From positions 86,121-150,120 of the forward strand of contig JODU01000020.1 of NCBI GenBank assembly GCA_000720845.1: a DNA stretch of 64,000 nucleotides. Reading direction: 5' to 3'. Origin of the DNA: Kitasatospora aureofaciens (GTDB lineage: Bacteria > Actinomycetota > Actinomycetes > Streptomycetales > Streptomycetaceae). A program made the translations under genes and the position numbers. Below the pieces are notes generated by a model. It was not told the origin of the DNA, made no database searches, and worked only from the letters and a program-made list of their open reading frames with translations. Of the stretch, positions 16,680 to 23,491 are shown piece after piece (position 1 is the first letter of the stretch; every line of letters starts with the position of its first letter).

Positions 16680-16708
16680 AAGGTAAGAGGGGCGCGGGGC
16701 CACGTCAA
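16680..16708 (-). promoter_or_regulatory. HrdB-type promoter of the gntR operon
   Basis: On the minus strand TTGACG (16703-16708) and TACCTT (16680-16685) are separated by exactly 17 bases. Transcription should begin near 16673, inside the palindromic region and about 95 bases before the gntR start. Confidence 0.65.
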
Positions 16709-16743
16709 TGCTTCTGACAAAGGAAGTTGGGTGAGGCCGGCGT

Positions 16744-17346
16744 TCACCGGTCGGTGCGGCTCCAGCCCGGGTCGCGTCCGCTCAGCCCCACGGTGCGCTC
16801 CAGCAGCGGCGCGTCGGCGGGCACGGCCACGACCGGCCCGAACATGCCCTGGTCCCGCTCGGACTCCTCCGCGGCGGCGGCGAGCAGCCCGTGCGCCGCC
16901 TGGAGCGCGGCCGCGTCGGGGGCGTACTCCTGGCCGGTCGCGCGGGCCAGGTCCCAGCCGTGGATCACCAGCTCGTCGGCGACGACGGCGCCGGCGACCG
17001 CGCCGGGCAGGTCGATGCCGCCGGCCCGGGTCATGCCGGTCCACGCTTCGGGGTCGCGCCACGCCTCGGCGAGTTCCCCGAGCGCGGCGGCGAGCCGCTC
17101 GCGCCAGCCGGGGCCGATGTCCGGCACGGACGCCTCGGGGCTGGTGTCGGTCGTGGCGCCCAGGTCCTTGCGCGCGGCGTCCCGGAAGGCGACGGCGAGA
17201 CCGGTCAGGTGGCCGAGCAGGTTGCGCACCGCCAGGTCGGGGCAGGGCGTCGGGTCCGCGAGCCGGTCGTCGCGCACACCGTCGGCGAGGCGGGTGAGGA
17301 TCCGGGTCTGCGGTCCCAGGTCGAGGGTGGTGGTCTCGGCGGTCAT
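16744..17346 (-). CDS. TIGR03086-family metal-binding protein (mycothiol-dependent isomerase-like)
   Basis: A 200-residue protein of the DinB-like four-helix fold related to the N-terminal domain of mycothiol-dependent maleylpyruvate isomerase. The metal-binding histidines are recognisable in NLLGHLTGLAVA (about residue 45) and DELVIHGWDLARATGQ (about 135), plus a CPDLAVRNLL segment early on. Members are taken to bind a divalent metal and mycothiol or another small thiol; the substrate here is unknown. The ATG at 17346 follows GGGAG. It is transcribed divergently from the MFS gene 140 bases away and ends near the gntR promoter. Confidence 0.85.
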   Translation of the reverse strand: MTAETTTLDLGPQTRILTRLADGVRDDRLADPTPCPDLAVRNLLGHLTGLAVAFRDAARKDLGATTDTSPEASVPDIGPGWRERLAAALGELAEAWRDPEAWTGMTRAGGIDLPGAVAGAVVADELVIHGWDLARATGQEYAPDAAALQAAHGLLAAAAEESERDQGMFGPVVAVPADAPLLERTVGLSGRDPGWSRTDR

Positions 17347-17487
17347 CGGCTGCTCCCGAGGATGTGTGTGGCCGGCGCTGTCGGAGGGTGGACTCATCGC
17401 CTCCGCGAAACTCATCGGCCGCCGGGTCCGGTTCCAGGGCATGTGCCCGATGCCCGCGGCCGGGCCTTACGCCCACGCTGAACAGCT

Positions 17488-18735
17488 ATGACGACGTCAG
17501 GAACGAGGAAATCCGCGGGACCGGACGGCCGCTGGCCCGTCGTCCGCGTCGTGCGCGACCGGAACGCGGGCCTGTGTCTCGCGGGGGTGGTGGTGTCCGG
17601 CTTCGGCACCTCGGCGCTGTGGCTGGCGGCGGGCGTGTGGGTGAAGGACCTCACCGGCTCGGACGGGCTGGCGGCGCTGTGCATGCTCGCGATGTGGGCG
17701 CCGACGCTCGTGGGCCCGGCGCTGGGCACCCTGGCGGACCGGGTCCGCCGCAGGCCGCTGCTGATCGCCGCGAGCCTGCTGATGGCCTGCCTGCTGCTCA
17801 CGCTCTTCGCCGTGGACTCACCGGACACGCTGTGGCTGCTCTTCGCGGTGCTCTTCGTGTACGGCGCGGCGGGCGTCGTCCACGACGCGGCCGAGTCGGC
17901 GCTCGTCGCCGCCGCCGTCGACCCGGGGCTCCTCGGCGACTTCAACGGGCTGCGGACGACCGCCAACGAAGGCATGAAACTGGTGGCGCCACTGGCCGGG
18001 GCGGGGCTGTACGCGGTGTACGGCGGACCGGGCGTGGCGCTGCTGGACGCGGTGACGTTCGTGCTGGCCACCGGCGTGTACACCGCCCTGCGGGTACGGG
18101 AGGCGCCGCCGGAGCGCCCCACGACGCGCTGGCGCCGGCGTACGGCGGAGGGCGCCCGGTACCTGTGGGGGCACCCCGGCCTGCGCCCGCTCGTCCTCGC
18201 GGGCGGCGTCACCATGCTGTGCGCGGGCGTCAACGGCGCCACGGCCTACGCCGTCGTCGACGCCCTCGGGCACTCCCCCGCGTACGCCGGTGCGCTCTAC
18301 GCCGTCCAGGGGGCCGGGTCGGTGGTGGTGGGGCTGCTCGCCGGGCCGGCCGTGCGGCGCCTGGGCGGGCGGCGCTTCGCCGCCGCGGGGATCGCCCTGT
18401 TCGCGGTGGCGGTGGCGGTGCGGGCGGCACCGTACGACGCCGTGGCCCTGGCCGGCGGCGCGGCGATCGGCGCGGGGCTGCCCGCGGTGCTGATCGCCGC
18501 GCTGACCGCCGTCCAGCACGAGACGCCGGGGCCGCTGCTCGGCCGGGTCACGGCGACGGCCAACTCCCTGGTCTTCGCGCCCAACGTGCTCGGACTCGCC
18601 GTGGGCGCGGCACTGGTGGAGCTGACCGGCCTGCGCCTGCTGCTGCCGGTCGTGGGGGCGGTGCTGCTGGCCACGGCGCTGGCACTGGCGCCCGCGCGGA
18701 GGCCGACCGGCCGGCGCACGCCGTCAGCCTCGTAG
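17488..18735 (+). CDS. MFS transporter, probable efflux type
   Basis: A 415-residue major facilitator protein with about 11-12 predicted spans. The loop 2-3 signature appears as GTLADRVRRRPLL near residue 82, with a related repeat GPAVRRLGGRRF in the second half. A VVHDAAESALVAAAV segment after span 4 and the overall pattern resemble the MFS_3/enterobactin-exporter-like group common in Streptomyces, so drug or metabolite efflux is likely. There is no obvious ribosome site before the ATG. Its last 12 bases overlap the end of the convergent VOC gene. Confidence 0.88.
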   Translation: MTTSGTRKSAGPDGRWPVVRVVRDRNAGLCLAGVVVSGFGTSALWLAAGVWVKDLTGSDGLAALCMLAMWAPTLVGPALGTLADRVRRRPLLIAASLLMACLLLTLFAVDSPDTLWLLFAVLFVYGAAGVVHDAAESALVAAAVDPGLLGDFNGLRTTANEGMKLVAPLAGAGLYAVYGGPGVALLDAVTFVLATGVYTALRVREAPPERPTTRWRRRTAEGARYLWGHPGLRPLVLAGGVTMLCAGVNGATAYAVVDALGHSPAYAGALYAVQGAGSVVVGLLAGPAVRRLGGRRFAAAGIALFAVAVAVRAAPYDAVALAGGAAIGAGLPAVLIAALTAVQHETPGPLLGRVTATANSLVFAPNVLGLAVGAALVELTGLRLLLPVVGAVLLATALALAPARRPTGRRTPSAS

Positions 18736-19116
18736 GGCCAGCCACTCCTGGAGTTCCAGGAGGTTTCCCGCCGGGTCCTCGAGGTGGGCGACCCGCATGC
18801 GGTCCGTCATGGGGGCCGGGCCGTGCAGGAGTCCGGCCCCCCGCGCGGTGATCTCCTCGCAGTAGCGGTCCAGGTCGTCCACGCGCAGGACGACGAGGGA
18901 CCGGTGGCCGGCCGGCTCGGCGGTGAGTCCGCCCAGCACCTGGGCCAGCTGCGCGCGGTCCTGCAGGGCGATGCCCGCGGTGCCGCCGTCGGGACTGAAC
19001 TTGGCGTACGGGCCGTCCTCCGCCTCGAACTGCGGCTTCAGCCCCAGTACGTCCCGGTAGTAGCGGTAGCAGCCGGGGAAGTCCGTGACCAGGAGGCGGA
19101 CCTGGGCGAGTTCCAT
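18724..19116 (-). CDS. VOC-superfamily (glyoxalase/bleomycin-resistance fold) protein
   Basis: A 130-residue protein made of two beta-alpha-beta-beta-beta modules. It starts MELAQVRLLVTDFPGCYRYY, then a DVLGLKPQFEAEDG turn, and ends HLEDPAGNLLELQEW, where the late Glu is a usual metal ligand. It may be a small-molecule dioxygenase, isomerase or binding protein; substrate not readable. The ATG at 19116 has AGAAGG at good spacing; an ATG six bases upstream sits directly on that ribosome site and is less likely. The 3' end overlaps the MFS gene by 12 bases, tail to tail. Confidence 0.86.
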   Translation of the reverse strand: MELAQVRLLVTDFPGCYRYYRDVLGLKPQFEAEDGPYAKFSPDGGTAGIALQDRAQLAQVLGGLTAEPAGHRSLVVLRVDDLDRYCEEITARGAGLLHGPAPMTDRMRVAHLEDPAGNLLELQEWLALRG

Positions 19117-19195
19117 GGGCATCCTTCTGGAGAGCGCGACGAGGGCTTCCGGGGGCCGGTCGGAGACGACCGGCCCGGCCGCCCCCGTCCGCACC

Positions 19196-20368
19196 CTACG
19201 CGAGGGTCGCGAGCCCCGCCCGCACCCCTTCCAGATCCCCGTCCGAGGCCAACCCCGCGTGGTACAGCCGCAGTTCCGTCGCCCCCAGGTCGCGGGCGCG
19301 GGCGGCGTCGGCGGCGAGGGTGCGGGGGCTGCCGCCCATGCCCGAGACCACCGTGAGGTTGGCGGCGAGGACGGTCCCCTCCCCGGCCCGTTCGGCGAAC
19401 GGCGTCAGCAGGCCCGCGCCGCCCGTGCAGGGCACGACCACGCCGTCCGCGACGGACAGGATGTGCGCGGGGTCGACGCCGGCGTTGGCACCGCAGTGGT
19501 AGGACACCGGGTCGGCGTGCAGCAGGACCTGGAAGCCGTCGGGCGCCGCGGCGCGGACCGCGGAGACCGCCGCCTCCTGGAGCGTGCGGGCCCGGTCGTC
19601 CCGCCACGCGCGCGTGGCGTTCGCGGGCGCCGCTCCCAGGAGCTTCTCGACGCCCGCCCAGCCCCCGTCCGAGGGCGCCGCGCCCCGCCACACCGGCTCC
19701 AGCGCGGTGCGTACGGCGGCGGCGAGTTCCTCGGCGTCGAGGCCCTGGGCGCCGTAACCCGCCCGGCAGTCGGGGCAGAAGCACAGCGACATCAGGTACT
19801 GCCCGGCGTCCCCGAGCCCCACCCCGCCGGTCTTGTCGTGGGCGTGCAGGTGGGCGAGCCCGTACCAGCCCAGCGACTCCAGTTCGGTGCCGTGCGCCCC
19901 GGGCCGCACCGCCGCCTCGGCGGCCAGGCCGGTGAGGTACGCGCGTGTGGCGGGCCGCGCGATGCAGGGCGCCCAGGGGTAGCGGTCGCCGTAGGCGTTG
20001 ACGACGGAGGTGTGCGGATGCTCCGCGCCGAGGCGGGAGTTGTGGGCGAGGACGACCCAGGTGTGCACCTTCAGGCCCGCGTCCGTGAGGGCGGCGGCGG
20101 CCTCGCCGTAGGCGTCGCCGGGCGCCCAGTCGCCGGACCCGTACGGGCGGAGTGCGCGGTTCTGCCAGCGGTCGGCGTCCGGCGGGTAGAGGACGGCGGC
20201 GTGCTCGGCGGTGACGACGCGGTGGCGCGGGTGGCGCGGGGTGAGGGCGCGGGTGGAGTGGTAGGCGGCGGCGAGCGTCACCTGGGCCACGCCGAGGTCC
20301 CCGACGCGCGCGGGGGCCTCCGGGTCGCCGTTCACGTCCCAGGGGTAGAGGAACGCCGACGCCCTCAC
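19196..20368 (-). CDS. unrecognised cytosolic protein, possible TIM-barrel glycoside-hydrolase-like fold
   Basis: A 390-residue protein without signal peptide that I do not recognise with certainty. Several features hint at a glycoside-hydrolase-like barrel: an opening beta strand (SAFLYPWDVNGD), TWVVLAHNSRLG, an SLGWYGLAHLHAHDK segment, and a four-residue spaced cysteine pair in LCFCPDCRAGYG, which resembles text seen in hypothetical glycosyl-hydrolase families. Later segments (FQVLLHADPVSYHCG; NLTVVSGMGG) look like further barrel strands. The GTG start overlaps the kdgD stop (GTGA), so it is made together with the uronate-pathway dehydratase. Likely roles are processing of an imported uronide or a lactone/sugar-acid step, but this is inference from position. 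Confidence 0.75.
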   Translation of the reverse strand: MRASAFLYPWDVNGDPEAPARVGDLGVAQVTLAAAYHSTRALTPRHPRHRVVTAEHAAVLYPPDADRWQNRALRPYGSGDWAPGDAYGEAAAALTDAGLKVHTWVVLAHNSRLGAEHPHTSVVNAYGDRYPWAPCIARPATRAYLTGLAAEAAVRPGAHGTELESLGWYGLAHLHAHDKTGGVGLGDAGQYLMSLCFCPDCRAGYGAQGLDAEELAAAVRTALEPVWRGAAPSDGGWAGVEKLLGAAPANATRAWRDDRARTLQEAAVSAVRAAAPDGFQVLLHADPVSYHCGANAGVDPAHILSVADGVVVPCTGGAGLLTPFAERAGEGTVLAANLTVVSGMGGSPRTLAADAARARDLGATELRLYHAGLASDGDLEGVRAGLATLA

Positions 20369-21315
20369 CGGCCGGCCCCTTCCCCGAGCAGCGCGTGGCC
20401 CCGCTCGATGATCCGCGCGAGCTGTTTCACGTGCTCCTCGGCCGGCTCCTCCAACGGCGTCCGCACCTCCCCCACGTCCAGGCCACGCAGCCTTACGCCC
20501 GCCTTGACCAGGGCGACGGCGTAACCGCGGCCCTTGGCGCGCAGTTCGACGAACGGCCGGTAGAAGCCGTCCAGCAGGCGGTGCACGGTGGCGTCGTCGC
20601 CCTCGCGCAGCGCCCGGTGGAAGGCGAGGGCGATCTCGGGGGCGAAGCAGAACACGGCGGACGAGTAGAGGGTGACACCGAGCGCACCGTAGGCGAGCTG
20701 GGTCTGCTCGGCGGTCGGCAGTCCGTTGAAGTACAGGAACTCCTCGCCGGGCAGCTCCGTGCGCACCGCGCTGACCGTCCGCTGCATGAGGTCGAGGTCG
20801 CCGAGCCCGTCCTTGAGGCCCACGATGCCGTCCGTGCGGGCCAGTTCGACGACGCTGTCCGGGGTGAACACGGCGTTGTCGCGCTGGTAGACGATCACGG
20901 GCAGCGCGGTCGCCGCGGCCACCTCCCGGTAGTGCCGCACCAGTCCCTCCTGCCCGGCGAGCACCAGGTAGGGCGGCATGGCGAGCAGCCCGTCCGCCCC
21001 GGCCTCCTCGGCGAGGCGGGCATAGCGCACGGCGAGGGCGGTGCCGTAGCCCGCGCCCGCGAGGACGGGCACCCGGCCCGCGCTCTCCTCGACGGCCGCG
21101 CGGACGCAGGCCGCGAACTCCTCGGGCGTCAGGGCGTGGAACTCGCCGGTGCCGCAGCAGGCGAACACGGCGGCGGCACCCGCCTCGACCCCGCGGCGTA
21201 CATGGGTGCGGTAGACGTCGAGGTCGGGCCCGCCGTCGGGTCCGTACGCCGTGACGGGGAAGAACAGCGGGCCGCTGGGCGCGGTGAGCCGAGTGGCGAG
21301 AGGGGCTGAGGTCAC
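20365..21315 (-). CDS. kdgD: 5-dehydro-4-deoxyglucarate dehydratase
   Basis: A 316-residue DapA-superfamily enzyme that should convert 5-keto-4-deoxy-D-glucarate to 2-oxoglutarate semialdehyde with loss of water and CO2. The family-specific segments are clear: FFPVTAYGPDG at the start, the CCGTGEFHALTPEEF loop near residue 52, VIVYQRDNAVFTP near 145 with the catalytic Tyr, and IVGLKDGLGDLDLM near 170 with the Schiff-base Lys. The GTG at 21315 follows GGGGAG; an ATG at 21333 is an alternative with a weaker site. It is divergent from the uronate dehydrogenase gene over a 218-base region with mirrored promoters, placing both in the oxidative uronate pathway. Confidence 0.88.
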   Translation of the reverse strand: MTSAPLATRLTAPSGPLFFPVTAYGPDGGPDLDVYRTHVRRGVEAGAAAVFACCGTGEFHALTPEEFAACVRAAVEESAGRVPVLAGAGYGTALAVRYARLAEEAGADGLLAMPPYLVLAGQEGLVRHYREVAAATALPVIVYQRDNAVFTPDSVVELARTDGIVGLKDGLGDLDLMQRTVSAVRTELPGEEFLYFNGLPTAEQTQLAYGALGVTLYSSAVFCFAPEIALAFHRALREGDDATVHRLLDGFYRPFVELRAKGRGYAVALVKAGVRLRGLDVGEVRTPLEEPAEEHVKQLARIIERGHALLGEGAGR

Positions 21316-21344
21316 GGGCGCTCCCCATTCCATATCTATGACCT

Positions 21345-21363
21345 GTGTCTACATTTCTGAACG
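21345..21363 (+). promoter_or_regulatory. operator-like repeat, kdgD side
   Basis: GTGTCTACATTTCTGAACG matches the copy at 21437-21455 in 16 of 19 positions and in the same orientation. It lies directly downstream of the kdgD -10 hexamer, around its start of transcription. The TGTnnACA core is itself palindromic. Confidence 0.65.
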
Positions 21364-21368
21364 CGACC

Positions 21369-21397
21369 ACGCTAAGCCGCCCCGCGAACACCGTCAA
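21369..21397 (-). promoter_or_regulatory. HrdB-type promoter for kdgD
   Basis: On the minus strand TTGACG (21392-21397) and TAGCGT (21369-21374) are spaced by 17 bases, an excellent match to the main Streptomyces vegetative promoter. The same two hexamers with the same spacing serve the opposite gene. Confidence 0.75.
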
Positions 21398-21409
21398 GCA
21401 GGCGCCCTC

Positions 21410-21438
21410 TTGACGCGTGACCACCCGCTCCTTAGCGT
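21410..21438 (+). promoter_or_regulatory. HrdB-type promoter for udh
   Basis: TTGACG (21410-21415), 17 bases, TAGCGT (21433-21438). Transcription should start near 21445, about 90 bases before the udh start and inside the second operator-like repeat. Confidence 0.75.
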
Positions 21439-21455
21439 GTCCACACATCTGAACG
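21437..21455 (+). promoter_or_regulatory. operator-like repeat, udh side
   Basis: GTGTCCACACATCTGAACG overlaps the last base pairs of the udh -10 and the start point, an ideal repressor position. It is the partner of the repeat at 21345-21363, 92 bp away. Confidence 0.65.
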
Positions 21456-21533
21456 TCAGGCACACACCAGCACGCGTGCGCACGCCTGCCCCGCTGCGCC
21501 GCCCCTGCACAGACCGACCTAGGAGTCCCGAGG

Positions 21534-22343
21534 ATGCCCGCTCCCCGCACCGTCCTGCTCACCGGCGCCGCCGGCGGCCTCGGCACCCTGATGCGGGAAC
21601 TGCTGCCCGGACACGGCTACGAGCTGCGCCTGCTCGACCTGCGCCCGGTCGAGGGCGAGCCGGACGCGATCGTCGCCGACCTCGCCGACCGGGACGCCCT
21701 GCGCGAGGCGGTCCGGGGCGTCGACGCGATCATCCACCTCGCGGGCATCTCCCTGGAAGCCTCTTTCGAGAAGATCCTCAAGGCCAACATCGAGGGCACG
21801 TACAACCTGTACGAGGCCGCCCGCGAGGAGGGCGTCGGCCGCGTCGTCTTCGCCTCCTCCAACCACGCCGTCGGCTACACCCCGCGCCCGCGGGGCGACG
21901 ACCCCCTCGTCCCCGTCGACACGCCCCGCCGCCCGGACACCTTCTACGGCCTGTCCAAGTGCTTCGGCGAGGACCTCGCCCAGCTCTACTGGGACAAGCA
22001 CGGCATCGAGACCGTCTCCGTCCGCATCGGCTCCTGCTTCCCCGAGCCGACCAGCGTGCGCATGCTCTCGGTGTGGATGAGCCCGGCGGACGGCGCCCGC
22101 CTCTTCCACGCGGCCCTCACCGCCGAGAACGTCGGGCACACCGTCGTCCACGGCTCCTCCGCCAACACCCGGCTGTGGTGGGACCTCACCTCCGCGCGGG
22201 CGCTCGGTTACGAACCGCGGGACGACTCCGAGCCGTACGCCGACAAGCTCGTCGCCGAACAGGGCGAACTGGACCCGGACAACCCGGCGCACGCCCGCCT
22301 GGGCGGCCACTTCGTGACCGACCCCCCGATCTGGCCGTACTGA
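21534..22343 (+). CDS. udh: uronate dehydrogenase
   Basis: A 269-residue short-chain (extended SDR/epimerase-fold) dehydrogenase. It follows the known bacterial uronate dehydrogenases closely: VLLTGAAGGLGTLMRE Rossmann motif, DAIIHLAGISLEASFEKIL, NIEGTYNLYEAAREE, VVFASSNHAVGY with the catalytic Ser, YGLSKCFGEDLA with the catalytic YxxxK, and VRIGSCFPEP. The enzyme oxidises D-galacturonate or D-glucuronate with NAD to the aldaro-lactone in the cytosol. AGGAGTCCCGAGG precedes the ATG. The divergent kdgD gene encodes a later step of the same route and the pectinases are about 5-15 kb away, so galacturonate from pectin is the natural substrate. A 13-bp hairpin follows the gene. Confidence 0.9.
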   Translation: MPAPRTVLLTGAAGGLGTLMRELLPGHGYELRLLDLRPVEGEPDAIVADLADRDALREAVRGVDAIIHLAGISLEASFEKILKANIEGTYNLYEAAREEGVGRVVFASSNHAVGYTPRPRGDDPLVPVDTPRRPDTFYGLSKCFGEDLAQLYWDKHGIETVSVRIGSCFPEPTSVRMLSVWMSPADGARLFHAALTAENVGHTVVHGSSANTRLWWDLTSARALGYEPRDDSEPYADKLVAEQGELDPDNPAHARLGGHFVTDPPIWPY

Positions 22344-22362
22344 CCGGAAGACGACCCCACGA

Positions 22363-22397
22363 GAAGCGGACGGGCACCGAACGGGCCCGTCCGCTTC
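22363..22397 (+). terminator. terminator hairpin after udh
   Basis: GAAGCGGACGGGC (22363-22375) pairs perfectly with GCCCGTCCGCTTC (22385-22397), loop 9 bases, 20 bases after the udh stop. The remaining ~215 bases up to the deoR-family gene hold no other feature I can support. Confidence 0.75.
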
Positions 22398-22615
22398 CGC
22401 ATGCGGGCATCCGCACTGCCCGTTCCCACCCCGCTCCGCGCTCCGCCCCAGGTCCGAGACGGGCACCCGGCACCGCAAACGGGCGCACACGGGCAGTATC
22501 GGGTCCACAACAGGCCTGGTCAGTGCCGCGCCGCCGCTGTAGAACTTCCCCCAAGGACCACACGGGCCCGAACGGGCAACCACACGGCGACGAGGCGGTG
22601 AGGCGGGTGTTCGGC

Positions 22616-23386
22616 ATGAACACGAGGACGACGGAAGAGCGTCGGCACGAGATCGTGCGGGTCGCCCGCGCCACCGGCTCGGTCGACGTCACCGCCCTCG
22701 CCGCCGAACTGGGCGTCGCCAAGGAGACCGTACGACGGGACCTGCGCGCCCTGGAGGACCACGGGCTGGTCCGCCGCACCCACGGCGGCGCCTACCCGGT
22801 GGAGAGCGCCGGGTTCGAGACCACGCTCGCCTTCCGCGCCACCAGCCACGTGCCCGAGAAGCGCCGGATCGCGTCCGCCGCCGTCGAACTGCTCGGCGAC
22901 GCGGAGACCGTCTTCGTCGACGAGGGCTTCACCCCCCAGCTCATCGCCGAGGCGCTGCCCCGGGACCGGCCGCTGACCGTGGTCACCGCGTCCCTGCCGG
23001 TCGCCGGCGCGCTCGCGGAAGCCGGTGACACCTCCGTCCTGCTGCTCGGCGGCCGGGTCCGTTCGGGCACCCTGGCCACCGTCGACCACTGGACGACGAA
23101 GATGCTGGCCGGCTTCGTCGTCGACCTGGCCTACATCGGCGCCAACGGCATCTCCCGCGAGCACGGCCTCACCACCCCCGACCCCGCGGTCAGCGAGGTC
23201 AAGGCGCAGGCCATCCGGGCCGCCCGCCGCACGGTGTTCGTCGGCGCGCACACCAAGTTCGGGGCGGTGAGCTTCTGCCGCTTCGCGGACGTCGGCGCCC
23301 TGGAGGCCATCGTCACCAGCACCCTGCTGCCCACGGCCGAGGCCCACCGCTACTCACTGCTCGGCCCCCAGGTCATCCGCGTCTGA
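22616..23386 (+). CDS. DeoR-family transcriptional regulator
   Basis: A 256-residue sugar-catabolism regulator. The N-terminal helix-turn-helix (EERRHEIVRVARATGSVDV, then LGVAKETVRRDLRALEDHGL, RRTHGGA) is the DeoR signature; the C-terminal domain (from about residue 75) is the phosphosugar-isomerase-like sensor, with VFVDEGFTPQLIAEAL, LLLGGRVRSGTLATVD and DLAYIGANGIS. It precedes a polyol-type ABC operon and is the likely repressor, responding to a phosphorylated sugar or polyol. The ATG at 22616 is chosen to match family N-termini; GTG codons at 22598 and 22607 are in frame but badly spaced from their ribosome sites. An open frame running back to 21251 is an artefact. Confidence 0.9.
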   Translation: MNTRTTEERRHEIVRVARATGSVDVTALAAELGVAKETVRRDLRALEDHGLVRRTHGGAYPVESAGFETTLAFRATSHVPEKRRIASAAVELLGDAETVFVDEGFTPQLIAEALPRDRPLTVVTASLPVAGALAEAGDTSVLLLGGRVRSGTLATVDHWTTKMLAGFVVDLAYIGANGISREHGLTTPDPAVSEVKAQAIRAARRTVFVGAHTKFGAVSFCRFADVGALEAIVTSTLLPTAEAHRYSLLGPQVIRV

Positions 23387-23440
23387 GCACCGCCCCGGCC
23401 CCACCGGCCCCCGCACGGCACACCCACCCCTTCCACCGCC

Positions 23441-23480
23441 CTATATCTCCTTACATCTACCCATACCTCCCCATACGTTC
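23441..23480 (+). promoter_or_regulatory. 10-bp phased tract upstream of the polyol ABC operon
   Basis: Four consecutive 10-base blocks, CTATATCTCC, TTACATCTAC, CCATACCTCC and CCATACGTTC, share an AT-step at the same place in each block (CCCATAC recurs exactly at 23460 and 23470). This places the motif once per helical turn. It ends at the AGGAGCG ribosome site of the binding-protein gene and could be a tandem operator. Confidence 0.4.
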
Positions 23481-23491
23481 AGGAGCGATCC

